The notes under the pieces are model-generated. The model was not told the DNA's origin. It made no database searches and worked only from the letters and a program-made list of their open reading frames with translations. Made by a program: the position numbers and the translations under genes. A stretch of 64,000 nt of DNA. Source: Isoetes taiwanensis. Lineage: Eukaryota > Streptophyta > Lycopodiopsida > Isoetales > Isoetaceae. Shown one piece after another: positions 21,240 through 32,479 of this stretch. The stretch spans positions 11,352,099 to 11,416,098 of the forward strand of contig JAJEKV010000032.1 in NCBI GenBank assembly GCA_021234155.1. The letters run 5' to 3'. Position 1 is the stretch's first letter. Every line of letters starts with the position of its first letter.

Positions 21240-22110
21240 TGCCCTTTGTTGTTCAGACTCAGAATTTATGGTTCAGTCTCAGAATTCATGGTGCACCCAT
21301 CAAGATATCGGATGTTGCTGCTGTTGATGATAATGGCGATGATGCTGCTGCTGATGATGTTGTGCGAAAAGATTTGATTCCTGTGGTATTTTGTTGGAGC
21401 TATTCAAATTCAACAAGAATTCTCGTTCATTTTCATTTAGCAATGTGGACTGTTGCTGAACAGGAGCAGGTACTGGAGCAGATACAGGAACTGGATATGC
21501 AATAAGAGATGATCAGATTATGGCTCTCACAACAGATCTCAAAACAACACTGCCTTCTCATAGTATAGTTCCAAAAGAAAAAATGGCATGAATCTCACCC
21601 TAACGCCTTCCAAAAAAAAAGGGAACACAAACAAAAGAAAACAAAGACAGAGATGCAAAGCCATATCATACTTGGATTGAAGAGGAGAAGCGGTTTTGAT
21701 GTGCCAGCCCCGTTGAGAAACTAGTATTGCATGTCCTCCAAATTGGGTGCAAGTCCAAACGGATTCATAAGGTTCCTGTTTCCATTTGCATAGCCTTGCC
21801 GAGCCCTGTTGCATTGCAAATTACATATTAGGCAACGACCCAATTGATGATTTCGCAGCCCATGCAACTCTACAGCAATTTGCACGCATATCAAATGTAA
21901 AAATGATTTGGGTTAGATCAACGCAAGAATATGAATTCAAGCTCTCGTACCTGATGCAAAAATCAGCAACCGGGATATTTGAGGGGTACTGTGCTTGAAC
22001 TGCCATTGTCTCCTGCCTTCTTGATTCCAGTTCTCCAATTTCAAAATTTCCAACGAAGTACTCAGTTTTCCTCTCCACTGCACGGTCGCAAAGAAACAAT
22101 AAGAGAAGGA
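21240..22110 (-). pseudogene. Spliced gene fragment, possibly BOI-related E3 ligase N-terminus
   Basis: The minus-strand exon ending near 21952 reads ETMAVQAQYPSNIPVADFCI and stops at a CATCAG/GTACGAG donor. The next exon begins after AATGCAACAG and continues in phase as ARQGYANGNRNLMNPFGL...NLEDMQY, then TAG, then FLNGAGTSKPLLLFNPS before another donor-like GTATGA. A third coding patch (21500-21290) reads VPVSAPVPAPVQQQST, NENEREFLLNL and a His/Gln-rich run. A start MAVQAQYPSN resembles S-RNase-binding/BOI-type RING proteins as I remember them. No RING domain is present in the window, so the assignment is weak. Confidence 0.3.
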
Positions 22111-22439
22111 ATAATTTGTGAACTAATTAAGTTGCGAACCCTATAATTACTGTTCCTTGCCCTTCGTCTTTCTGATGCCTGCCGGACTAATTGACCCAAT
22201 ACAAATACCAGTCTATTCTTCTCGGTAAAACCACAACCCACTACAAGCACCACGACCCAATGCTGAAAACAACATTCCATGGCCTGGAGAAGTTTCTGGC
22301 ATCCAACACAGGCCCCAAAGGTCCCATCCTGCGGCATATCCACACAACCCTAAAAAAAAACCCTAAAAATAATGAGAGGATATTCACACCCACCACAAAA
22401 GAAGCCTCCACCATAGGATTTGCCCCTTTTTTTAAAATC

Positions 22440-23270
22440 AACGGCTAACAAAAGGGTGCGCTCTAGAAATACTATTTAGTACACCTGGATGAATACGGCC
22501 ACCAAATCATATGAAAACCTTAGAGAAAACAGTACAAAAACAGAAAAAACAACCCCCTGTTATAATGCTAGATATTCATTTCAGGCAAAACGAAATGTGA
22601 TAGTGCCATATTCGGCATTTGACTAGTATTTCGTGGCTTTTGTGCAGCATTCTTTGGCATTGTTGATAGATCTAACATCTGCCATTCAGGCATAGCTCCA
22701 AATTGTTGTATCAACATCAACAGCCACGAAATAAAGCATTCAGCTTCTCAAATCATTATAATAGGGCCTCCGTTCATAACCAAACTCTATAACATAGTTT
22801 GATGGGCAAGGAAACAGGACCAAAAAAAAAACTCAAAAGATTACCTCCGGAACACCAAATCCCTTAAACATATATCTGGCAGCAAGCTTCGGATTCCCAA
22901 CCCTCAAAACATATTCTAACCCCTTACCTGACCCAAGAAAACCCTCCTGGAACCGTGAAAATCCTTACACCCGAGGCGCCAAAACGTAAGAGATACCACA
23001 TGTATACGTACTTTTTTTTTTATAAAAAACCCCTTCTCCGTCCACGCACATGTATGTTACGGAATACATGTGTGAATCCCCTGGGGGTTGGACCCCTATG
23101 CCAATCTATATGATGACGAAGACTTAATCTATCAACGTTAATAGCCATCAAATATGCCACCAATCAAGTTTTTTGCTCTAGAATTGTCTGCACGATATGA
23201 AGTAATTTGACATAAAATAAAATGGAAAATAGCTTATGGGGACACCAAGAGACTCCAATTCTTTTCTAAC
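22440..23270. other. Intergenic, no feature recognised
   Basis: AT-rich sequence without convincing ORFs, RNA genes or long repeats. Minus-strand frames at 22062-22441 could be 5' UTR of the gene fragment next to them. Confidence 0.3.
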
Positions 23271-23279
23271 GTTCACTTA

Positions 23280-24790
23280 CCAAGGGCAAAGTGTGGAGGT
23301 GACACCAACCTACAAGTATTTGGGAGTGGAGTTTCTTTCTACCATATATTGGGACACTTCCATCTAGTTACGAGTGACAATGGCTGGAAAGTATTGTACG
23401 CAGGGTAAAAGCATGTTCGGGTGTCCCTTAAAAAGTATTATTTAGTGACAAAAAAAGTACCTAAAAAGGTAGCCAGGACTGGGTACTGGATGCCTATGTA
23501 ATATCGCAGTAAAAGGTACGTTTTAGAACTTTTATATATATTTTGGTCTCCGATAGCATTATCTTTATCTTAACTCTATATATTAGCACATCCTTGACTT
23601 TTATTTTGGATTTTTGTGATAGTTTTAATTAAAAGAAAAATGAGAAAGTACCCAGTTCTGAAGTACCTAGTGTATGTACTTTTGCAGGTTCCAAAAGTGG
23701 TACGCCCTAACATGCTTTTACCCCGCAATGCAGAACAGTAGTCACAAAGCGGAGTTATATGACTGGACCCATCAGTCACACTTATTTAGGGTCTTGATGG
23801 AGCCCCTTCTTCTATACAAGGTCGAAGTCTGGACCCTGTTGGGGTCCCTTGCTACCTGGAATCACTTGGAGCAAGTGCAGAAAGCCTTCTTAACACAGGC
23901 ACTTGGAGTGAAATCCATGGTCCCATATCAAATTCTGTTTCTTGTCTCTTCAGAGAGCACTTCTTGATCACCACATCACCTACTTTCAGAAGGTGGTCAA
24001 CATGGACGATGCTTATCTCTCCAACCTGGATTATACTGTGCCTTAAGGCCCGCTAGAAGAAAAAAAGGGCTCAGTGGCTAGCCAGATGGGATGTGGAGGA
24101 GCAAAGGTGCATACATGTGCAAACAAAAAAGGATGGACATAGCTTGAGTTAGCACCTTGACATTTGCTTCCTCAGTAAGCTTTGGGATGTCAACACTCTT
24201 GAACAGGTCAAGAGAACACATTACCGGTATCACATAAACTCCACATCGGATGGGGCCCACAAACCTAGATACCTATTTGCCCATGAAAAAAGCGCAGACT
24301 CTCATCGTCTCAATTTGATCCGGTGCGCACCATCTCCAAATTGAGACAGACAGATGGATTGGAGAGCCATGCCAAGATATGATTTGTCAGTGATGCCAAG
24401 TGGGAGCCGTTGAGGATGAATGTTACACTTTTCAGAGATGTCCGAAATATGATCATATCTAGGTACGCTACGTTGAGTTGGTCAGGTCCAACCAGCTGCT
24501 ACATGTGATATTGAACACGACTTCAGTATGGTTGCTAGCATCATATCTTCAAGGGGTCATGGATATGCAGATTCAGCTATATCCTCAGACATTGTCTTAG
24601 CATATACTACAATATTTTATGATGTATATTTGTAAAGTTTTCTTATTGCTGCCACGGGTTTTTCCTCAAAAACCCTTCGGGGCAGGGGTTTTTTAATCAC
24701 GACAATAATACGTCTGTTGCGTTCTTTTTTAGTCCATAGGCTGATTGGCCTCCATGGACGATAAAAATCATGTATTCATTCATTCATAAA
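23280..24790 (+). mobile_element. Decayed LINE of a second family, 3' part
   Basis: Broken plus-strand frames give the C-terminal half of a LINE ORF2. YKYLGVEF appears at about 23310, then HLFRVLMEPLLLYKVEVW and LEQVQKAFLTQALGVKS at about 23780-23920, then a zinc-knuckle region at about 24340-24560 (HHLQIETDRW; GAVEDECYTFQRCP). The 3' UTR has AAACCCTTCGGGGCAGGGGT and TTGGCCTCCATGGACGATAA and ends in (ATTC)n. The same protein tail and 3' UTR recur at 48700-49335 and 50936-51583 on the other strand, and related RT sequence at 32480. Many stops; inactive. Confidence 0.75.
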
Positions 24791-25068
24791 ATTATCTAAT
24801 TTGAATAATTTAGTACAGTGGAAAAAACTTTCGACATATTTGCTTAGAGTTTTCTATCATAGAACTCTTAGTCTCGGTAGACGATAAAACTTAATTTGAT
24901 TCAATTAAGGCCCTTTTCCACGACTCCATTGCCTTAAAATTATTGAATTGTGATTGGGCCACATCATCATATAAGGCACTATGGCTTCTTCCGTGGTAAC
25001 TTTTTGGACATGTCTCATTTGAAGTCCGTACAAACATAGTGTCACATTTTCTTCTGGAGGAACACCCC

Positions 25069-25109
<41 letters not shown>

Positions 25110-25860
25110 AATAAAATGCGACATCCAAACATAGGGAATCCTAGGTCTTCTTGGCGGCAATCTAAGGATGTCCCGGAAAAGGTATATGGTCTAATCGCCA
25201 CAAACTGTGTTATGTTGTTTGTCGTCGGAACTATGCCACTGACATCAAGAAATTGTAGGAGCAAAGCTTTTGCTCTAAAATTTCAGAGGAAACAAACCCA
25301 AAATTACAGGGGAAGGCAGACACGAAGCTCTTCCCCTGAAATTGCAGAAGAAACAGATTCGAAATTACAGAGGCAGGCCGAAGCTCTTGCAAATCGAAGC
25401 TTTGGAGGTCGGATTTTCATGTGAAAGGGCTGAGGAATTGCGGGTCGAAGCTCTTGCAGGTCTGACTTTCAGCTTTCCCAGGTCGAATTGCTGTAATTCC
25501 TTTGCCGTGTAATTTTTTTGGGGCGTGGCTATAACATGTCAAAGACACGAATATACCACGGATATGCCCGTGGCTATAACATGATGGCGTCCGATAAATA
25601 CGGTGCTCCTATGCCTACAAGGTTAATATTAATGTGGTTCAACGCTCTAAATGCACTGGACTCGAATGCTGAAGCAAAATCGATTTCTCATAAGATTATG
25701 TGATTGGGCTGATAACGGGACCGGCTGTCAGCCATGCGAAAATGTACACTAGTGCCAATGGGCTTCCACAGTTCCACTAGAAGGGTGTGGGAAAAAGACG
25801 TTTAACCTGCAGGGGCGGTAAAAATACTGGTTACCGCAGGGTAAAAAGCAGAGCTTTTCT
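24791..25860. repeat. Intergenic with long A-run and degenerate repeats
   Basis: A run of about 37 A's lies at 25070-25106, just after AACACCCCC. Open frames that cross it are artefacts. From 25255 to 25500 variants of CGAAGCTCTTGCA, CTGAAATTGCAG and AAATTACAGGGG recur at roughly 40-60 bases. The last 150 bases may contain the promoter of the GT14 gene; I see no definite TATA box. Confidence 0.4.
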
Positions 25861-25887
25861 GTGCGCGAACTGCCCAAATGTCCAGCC

Positions 25888-27015
25888 ATGGCAAAGCTCG
25901 CAGCCCTCCGTTCCGCCATAGCCGACCTCGCAGCAACCAGACTTGCCTTCAAAATCCTTCTCTCCATCGCTTTAGTAGCCCTTTTCCTCTCTATTTTAGG
26001 CTACAAGTCAAACCTCAGTTTCCCTGTCTACTTCGACCCTGATCCCATGGCTCCAGATTGTAATCTTCTCTCCAAACGCGGCATCAAGCTTCTTCACACA
26101 TTGTCCGATGAAGAAATCTTAGATTTGGCAGCCAAATCCGGTGCCAATGGCTCCAATCTGCTCCGTTTTCCTCGTTACAGAGCTTGCCGGTCGGTCTCCG
26201 GGGGTTTGAAGCCCAAAATTGCATTTTTATTTCTCACCAAAGGATCTCTGCCTCTCGGCCGATTCTGGGAAGAATTTTTCAAAGGTAAAGAGGATTTGTA
26301 TAATATTTATGTCCATTCTGATCCGTTTTTTCTCGATGCCCCTTTTGATCCGCGAAGCCCCTTTTGGGGCCGTTTGATCCCCAGCAAAACTACAGCTTAC
26401 AATACTCCGTTGCTGATCGCTGCAATGCGCAGATTGCTCGCAAATGCGATTCTGGATGACTCACATAATCAATTTTTTGCATTTGTGTCAGAAAGTTGCA
26501 TTCCGATTCATGGATTTGACAAAGTTTACCGCACAATTTCTTCATCAAAACGGACATTTATGGAGCTTTTTGACCACAGCGGCAGTATGGAAGCAAGATA
26601 TAATGCCAGAGGAGATGGTGTGATGCTTCCGGAGATAAAATTCGAGGATTTTAGGGTCGGATCACAGTTTTCTGTGATCAAAAGAAAACATGCGATTATG
26701 TATGTAAAAGACAAGAAATTTTGGGCCAAATTTAATCGCCAATGCTTGCATCTAAATTGTTTTCCGGATGAGCATTACTTTCCGACCATAATGAATCTGT
26801 TAGATCCGTCTGGTGCCACCGGATTTATTCTTACTCTTGTGGATTGGTCCAAAGCTCAGGGTCCTCACCCTAGATTGTTTACAAAGGAGGAAGTGAATAA
26901 GGATTTGATCCAGGATTTGCAGCAAAGAGATGGAGGAAGATATATGTTTGCCAGAAAATTTCCTCCCGATTGTCTCGATCATCTGTTAAATCTGAAACAT
27001 TTTATTTTGGATTGA
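25888..27015 (+). CDS. GT14 family glycosyltransferase (core-2/I-branching enzyme-like, BC10/DUF266 type)
   Basis: An intact single-exon gene of 375 codons. I chose the ATG at 25888 because the open frame upstream begins with GTG only. It is a predicted type II Golgi membrane protein: short N-terminal cytosolic part, one membrane segment at residues 25-42 (LLSIALVALFLSILG), then a lumenal catalytic domain. Family marks: KIAFLFLTKGSLPLGRFWE, YNIYVHSDP, SESCIPIHGF, the stretch FRVGSQFSVIKRKHA, and CFPDEHYFPT. Plant members act on cell-wall glycans; BC10 in rice affects wall strength. The substrate here is unknown. Length and motif order fit the family and no damage is seen. It is the best candidate for a working host gene in the window. 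Confidence 0.92.
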   Translation: MAKLAALRSAIADLAATRLAFKILLSIALVALFLSILGYKSNLSFPVYFDPDPMAPDCNLLSKRGIKLLHTLSDEEILDLAAKSGANGSNLLRFPRYRACRSVSGGLKPKIAFLFLTKGSLPLGRFWEEFFKGKEDLYNIYVHSDPFFLDAPFDPRSPFWGRLIPSKTTAYNTPLLIAAMRRLLANAILDDSHNQFFAFVSESCIPIHGFDKVYRTISSSKRTFMELFDHSGSMEARYNARGDGVMLPEIKFEDFRVGSQFSVIKRKHAIMYVKDKKFWAKFNRQCLHLNCFPDEHYFPTIMNLLDPSGATGFILTLVDWSKAQGPHPRLFTKEEVNKDLIQDLQQRDGGRYMFARKFPPDCLDHLLNLKHFILD

Positions 27016-27640
27016 CAACGTGCATGCGTTTGAAAGGTCTTGCTATTTTGGAACAATCTTCTAATAATAGATCCCTCAACAAACAGCTTAATTAGCGCCA
27101 AAAGGTATGTAGGGTAGATCTCATTCTATGTTCTTAACTGAATAAAATTGGTGCATTTGCATACTTTTCAATGCTAACTTTTCAATCCCAAAACTGATAG
27201 TGGTAGTTTATTAACCAAAGAAGTGGGACTTTCCAAGAAAACTGATAGGTAGTAGTTTAATAACCAAAGAAGTGGGACTTTTTGGAAACCTAAAAAAAAA
27301 GGGCCTACAGTATGAGTACATACTATTCATATGTAAACAATGGAGGGGGGCATTTTTCCTCCTAGATTTCTATTTTTGTTTCTTCTATGGAAACTTCTGT
27401 TGGTGGCAGAGCTTAAGCGGCACCACCAGTATTGTCTTGTACAAAAAATTGGTGTATAGACAAGACACATTTGAAAACAATTTTATATAATTTGACGCAA
27501 TTAATACACAAGACATTCGAGTCATATTATCACATTGATATCGAAACAATCCCAGATACAATGCAAAACATGTTTTCACAGCAGAAATTCATATTATCAC
27601 ATTGATCAAAACAATCCCAGATACAATCCGAAAATTTCAC
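27016..27640 (+). other. GT14 3' flank with AATAAA signal and short tandem duplication
   Basis: AATAAA at 27141-27146, about 125 bases after the stop, is a plausible polyadenylation signal. From about 27520 to 27645 a unit of about 60 bases (ATTATCACATTGAT...CAATCCCAGATACAAT...CACAGCAGAAATT) is tandemly duplicated. Confidence 0.5.
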
Positions 27641-27649
27641 AGCAGAAAT

Positions 27650-28180
27650 TTACTTGGAAACCTTGTTGCAATTCTGAAGGACACTAGCTAATCCAGAGGC
27701 ATTTGCAACTGAAACAATCACACACTGATTCAATGTTGCACCAGCAAAAGACTGGCCACCAGAGTTGTTGATAGTAGTATGCGCTCGACATAACTTAGGA
27801 TGAGCATTGAAGACAACATCCCAGAAATTATCATCATCATTCTCGTAAACAACGGGCGCTTGCTTTCCTACAACTGTAAGCTCACTATGTTGCACAACCA
27901 AGCTACTATCTGTAGCTTGGTTGTGCACATACAAAAAACAATCAATCACTAACATGTTTTAATATAACATGATAAGTACTAACCTGTTTCGATGGGCAAC
28001 TTATTCTCTTTTTCTTCCAGACCAGAAAAGCAGTTTTCTTCATCTTATTACCTGAAAGAACATAAGATGTTATTGTAAGAACAAGAAAGCAGCAATTCAA
28101 GGAGAAATAAAGTATAGAAAATACCAGAATTGACATTCATCTCAGTCGACTGCTGCAACACTTTACAAGACGATGAACCA
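27650..28180 (-). pseudogene. Possible 3' exons of the tyrosine-recombinase gene
   Basis: Minus-strand coding-like patches continue past the recombinase stop: ESKFLGSSSCKVLQQSTEMN (about 28194-28135), GNKMKKTAFLVWKKKRISC after a CTTTCAG acceptor, and a last frame ending VIVSVANASGLASVLQNCNK at 27650. If the TAG at 28195-28197 replaced a Gln codon these would be the original C-terminus. A DUF3504 protein often carries extra C-terminal sequence, but I cannot verify the link. The last exon includes a 16-base perfect stem-loop. Confidence 0.35.
27891..27927. repeat. Perfect 16-bp stem-loop
   Basis: TGCACAACCAAGCTAC (27891-27906) and its exact reverse complement (27912-27927) are separated by the 5-base loop TATCT. 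The hairpin lies inside the putative last exon behind the recombinase. Confidence 0.85.
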
Positions 28181-28194
28181 AGAAATTTCGACTC

Positions 28195-29649
28195 CTATTT
28201 CTTCATTTCTTCCTTAAAAACATCCCTGTACATCCTCAATGTCCCATCTTCATTATACGGACGAGCATTAATATTCATAGCTGCATTCACTTGAATATCT
28301 GTAGATCTGTCATACCTGCGCAACACAATAATGTAAACATCAGAATAGAGTAATTGAAATAAATTGAAACAAATTAACGTTCACTTACTTCTGATATGAA
28401 TCGGTACTCCTATGTCCAGTAACCAGCTTGCCAACTTCTGGAGGTACACCAGCCAAAGGCATCCGAGTGATAGCAGACACCCTGCCACTCTTGTTTGACA
28501 TTTCAGCATCCAAGATCTTTCCCATTGCCTTCAACCAGGATGTTAATGCATTCTGACCAACCCTGGTCTTCTCATACCATGACTGAAAATAAATGCATGT
28601 CAGAAATAAACAAGAAAACAAAAATAAACAGGAAAGTGAAATACTTACATCTCTAGGCCTGTCAATTGGCTGAAGAAATAAAGGTCGAGGCACTGGAGAC
28701 TCCTTGGCAGGTAAATGGCGCACATATTGTTTATATATCACCAGAAAATCCTCCTCATAACTCCATATAGAAGGTCTGAAGTGAGAAAAATCAAACCTGG
28801 TAACTGTTGTACCCTAATTCTTGCTTGTTCCTTCATTATACAGCAAAAACTCACTCGAGTTATCAGATTCAATGGTTAAATTAACATCCATTACACTCCA
28901 AATATCACTAGCAGCTCTAATAGCAAACCTTGAACACAAATAGAAACAGAATCTCTTCTGACAGCTCCTACTATGAGATATTTCATTAGGTCCAACTCAG
29001 TCCTAAAAGATAAAACCGGAACTTTCTTTGCTCTAGTGACAATTCCAGCCAACCTAGATCTATCTGAAGCTCCTATAAATGCAAGCCTAGACCTAGTAAA
29101 CACAGGATCATCCAAAATATTGAAAGGAATAGCGTCTTCTTTGTGCTGTTGCTGTAATAGTAGCATCTTGCTTCTTTCTTATCATTCTGCCAAATGCCTT
29201 ATAAAGGCAGTTCAAGCTGCAAGAAAACAAAACACAAAGTTAGAAATAGAGAAAACAATTAAAAGACAAAGAAAGGTAAAGATTTACCTTGATGGAGGAT
29301 ACAACAGACCATTTCTCTTCTTCACTTGAGTCATAAACCTCACAAGCAGATTATCCAACTTAATGTGAGGAATATCCTCGATTGGAACAGAAATATCTTC
29401 TCCAACCCATGCCCTCCATTTGTCAAATTTCTTTCTAGCCCACTGACTTACCCTAGGCGACTTATCCTTACCTCCTCCATCAATCTCCTTTAACGTTCTC
29501 TCATTTAAGGCCATAAACTCTTGACATTCATCATCCTTGCCATCTGGCTCAACAAAATGCACGTGAAACCACTTTTCATTTGCCACACTATCCATTAACT
29601 CCGTAACATCTTCACGATTTACACTTTCTAATAAAGAATCCATGTACAT
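28195..29649 (-). pseudogene. Spliced tyrosine recombinase of Crypton/DUF3504 (QRICH1/ZMYM-like) type
   Basis: Four exons with GT-AG introns in compatible phases: 29649-29288, 29216-28649, 28582-28389, 28315-28195. Exon 1 has the core-binding domain (WARKKFDKWRAWV; LLVRFMTQVKKRNGLLYPPS); exon 2 continues LNCLYKAFGRMIRKKQD. Catalytic Arg I is in FAIRAASDIW. Box II reads NKSGR (Lys in place of the more usual His), then the Arg, then VTGHRSTDSYQK, and the Tyr nucleophile is encoded across the last junction (KYDRSTDIQ). So the R, K/H-xx-R, H-x-x-S/R, Y set is complete. The gene is broken by frameshifts near 29150 and 28940 and TAG at 28814-28816. Such enzymes move Crypton transposons or are domesticated chromatin proteins in animals; plant copies are unusual to my knowledge. 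Confidence 0.72.
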
Positions 29650-30660
29650 TCCTCTTTCTTCCTACAGAGGTCTTCATCGGGATCAAGAATAGCAAAAGAT
29701 GGTCTGCTAGCCCGAACGCCGTCAGCTAACACTGCATGCAAGCCAAGCAACAACAAAATGACAAAGCAGAACATGCTTTCGTCCTCCATACTGTAGAGAA
29801 CTGCAAGAAACAAACAAGAAAGTGTTAGAAATAACTAAGGAAACTAAAACTAAAAAAATTACCTTAAGAAGCTTGAAAACTCGCAAATCTTCTCGCCGCA
29901 ACTCGCTGGACCACAAATTTACACTAAAAAGCTACAAAAGTCACAGATCTTCTCGCCAGAACTCGTCGGAACTCGTCGAAACTCAAAAACTCATCACAAC
30001 ACTTGAAGCAAGCTCCAAATTCAGCAAAACAGATATCAAAATGAAGCTAAGGCCAAGCCGCCACTGCAGAACTCGCCAGAAATCGTCAGAACTCAAAAAC
30101 TCATCACAACACTTGAAGCAAGCTCCAAATCCAGCAAAACAGATATCAAAATGAAGCTAAGGCCAAGGCGCCATTGCGAACTAGACGACGAGGCGAGCAC
30201 CACATCAACGCCTCAAAAAAAGGTCTCGGAGCATGCCGGACTTATGCCATCGCCAAAGCTTGAAGAAAAAAAGAAGCACACGCAATACAATGAAAATTTT
30301 CCACGTAGGCGACACGTCGGCGCCACCTCGGAAAAAAGCCCTCCCCCTGGTTGTTTACCTAAGGGAACCGCCACGTGTCGGAGTTTCCATGGTGGAAACT
30401 CCTCCCCGTGGCAGTTTCCTATTACATAAAGTAAAGCATCTGTTGTTAACGGATCCTTTGCATCCTTATAACCAAGATCCATGATGATTTCCTCTAGAGA
30501 ATCATAGGATTCTTCTAGCAGTGAATCAAATTGATGTGTTACATGAATATCCTCATGATTACGTGGTGCCGACTCAGTTTCAACTGCTAACTCAGTTGCC
30601 AACGTCAAAGATTCCACTGCCAACTTAGTTGCCAACGTCAAAGAAGTGATCCTCTTAAGT
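29650..30660 (-). other. 5' flank of the recombinase gene with a tandem duplication
   Basis: A unit of about 106 bases (CTCATCACAACACTTGAAGC...GATATCAAAATGAAGCTAAG) occurs at about 29985-30065 and again at about 30091-30175, with near-identical sequence. Further minus-strand frames (29628-29813 with a hydrophobic segment; 30213-30641 acidic, with the repeat LTLATELAVE) may be upstream exons or UTR. I cannot connect them to the recombinase with confidence. Confidence 0.4.
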
Positions 30661-31353
30661 AAAAAGTCCTAGGATACCTGGTTAAAATTGGGAGTCATCT
30701 CCACACTAGATGTTGTTCTTAAATTGCCTCGTTTTCTAACAAAAATGGTGGACACTAAAGTTTCATATCCAAGACAAGCTAGGGTTGTATAAGGGAATGG
30801 CCCGCTGGGCTGATTCCAGCGCTAGAAAATCGGCCGAACACCAGAAGCGGAGGCTGGTTTGACCAAACTTCGAACTCCATCTTTAACTCTATCCACTCAT
30901 CTCTAAGTGGCACATCAATCAACACCTTTTTTAAATCTTGCAACTTGAAGTTCTATTTGCATTAAGAGCTGCATCCTACGTATCTCAAGAACTTTGTTGA
31001 ACTTCATATGAGCATTCTCTAAATCCAACAGTTGTTGATGCTTTGAATTTTTCATTTTCTCATATATCTACCCAATTTTGTTATTGCTCTTGCTAACAAT
31101 TTAGCTGAAGAAACATATAACTTCCTTCTTCCTAAGCTTTTGGACTCCATATAGAGTGAGGCATATATAGGAAAACGATATCCTACAACAACACCATTCA
31201 GATCAAACTAAAAGCTTCCCACTATGGCATCGCCGCGAGGGGCGTTAGCCTCGAGCGGCACTGCCGCCTACCGGTTTCCGCCCCTCGCGGCGGCGCCGCC
31301 TGCCGGTTTCCCGCCGGAAACCCTCGACTGCCCGTGGGTTGCCGCACGTGGAC
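30661..31353. other. Intergenic, GC-rich patch, no gene recognised
   Basis: Mostly AT-rich, with a GC-rich palindromic patch at 31225-31340 (CGCCGCGAGGGGCG, CCCCTCGCGGCGGCG, CGGTTTCCCGCCGGAAACC). No ORF or RNA gene can be supported. Confidence 0.35.
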
Positions 31354-32006
31354 CACAGTAGGGCTAAATTTCGTTCATGCTCTCTGTTCCCCCTTCTCTG
31401 TTCTTCTTCGTCAATTATCCGTTCGGTTCTAAGATCAGTGGTTTCTTTGTAGATTCGTCAAAAGCGCTTCTGTAGAGCTTGTAGCAGAAGCTTTTAGCCC
31501 TTTTTCCACTTGGTTTCTTTATATCCGGCTGTGTGCTTCATAGATACTTTCATTTAGCAGGCCCATTATTCCGTTGCTTCTGCTTTTGATTATGTTCTAG
31601 AATAATTTTTGACAGATCCAGCTTTGAGCTAAGCTTTGACAGATCCGGCTACGGCTAAGCTTCGAGAACGGCTATGGCTATGGCAGCGCTAGAGATTAGG
31701 GTTAGAAGTTCATTATTGTCTTCGCTGTGCACATTGAACAAAAAATCGTTGTTCATCACAAAAAAATTGCCAAATAGCCGAATAGCTGAGCAGAATCGCC
31801 GAACAGAATAGCCAAGCAGAGCAGAGATAGGCAAATAGCAGAGCGGAGCTGAGCAGAGACAACCAAATAGCTGAGAAAAATCGCCGAGCAAAGCACTGGC
31901 AGAAGAGAATGTTTAGCGATGCTATGGCGGCGCCGCCTGAAGATCAAGAACCAAGATTACCTGTATAAAATTTCCACCATAATTACCAAAATTTAGCCCT
32001 ACTAGT
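31354..32006. repeat. Possible foldback/MITE with TAGGGCTAAATTT ends
   Basis: GTAGGGCTAAATTT at about 31358 and its exact inverse AAATTTAGCCCTAC at about 31989 enclose about 645 bases. With a two-base gap the inverted repeat extends outward (CCAC...GTGG). The interior has a local array around 31760-31910 of GCCGA, AATAGC and GAGCAGA words. No target duplication is evident. Confidence 0.4.
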
Positions 32007-32470
32007 GGTTTACGAATTAAGGGAACAGGATAGTGCGGCCATGAGACTTGAGCATCTAATGACGTGAAGAGCTCTGGCATCAACTAACAGCTATTTTCAT
32101 ATCTATCTGATACCTAGCTTCTCTTCAAAATAAAGAGACGACTCACAGACTTCTAAAACTACATAGCTTGTTTTGTTGCCATTAGACGACTCGTCAAAGT
32201 AAAGTTTTGGCGGTTACATGTGTTAAAAACAATTTTAAGAAACTATACCGCACAACATGCACGTGCGTATCCTTATTTGGATAGGGAATAATAAAAGAGA
32301 ATCTACCCAATTTAAATTACATAAGAGAGATATGACTCTCTTAATGTCCAAGTTTTCGCTCTTTAGCACAATAACAATGGAGACCTATATGGAGATGCAT
32401 GAAACCTCTCTCTTTTTAGCATAATATTTGTATCTAGATTGTATGCCCTTGCTCTGGATATAAGATAGCC
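32007..32470. other. Intergenic, no feature recognised
   Basis: AT-rich sequence; no supported ORF, RNA or repeat. Confidence 0.3.
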
Positions 32471-32479
32471 GAGATCACC

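Noticed and set aside
24891-25264. Minus-strand ORFs with long Phe runs
   Set aside because: Produced by translating the A-run at 25070-25106; no coding evidence on either side.
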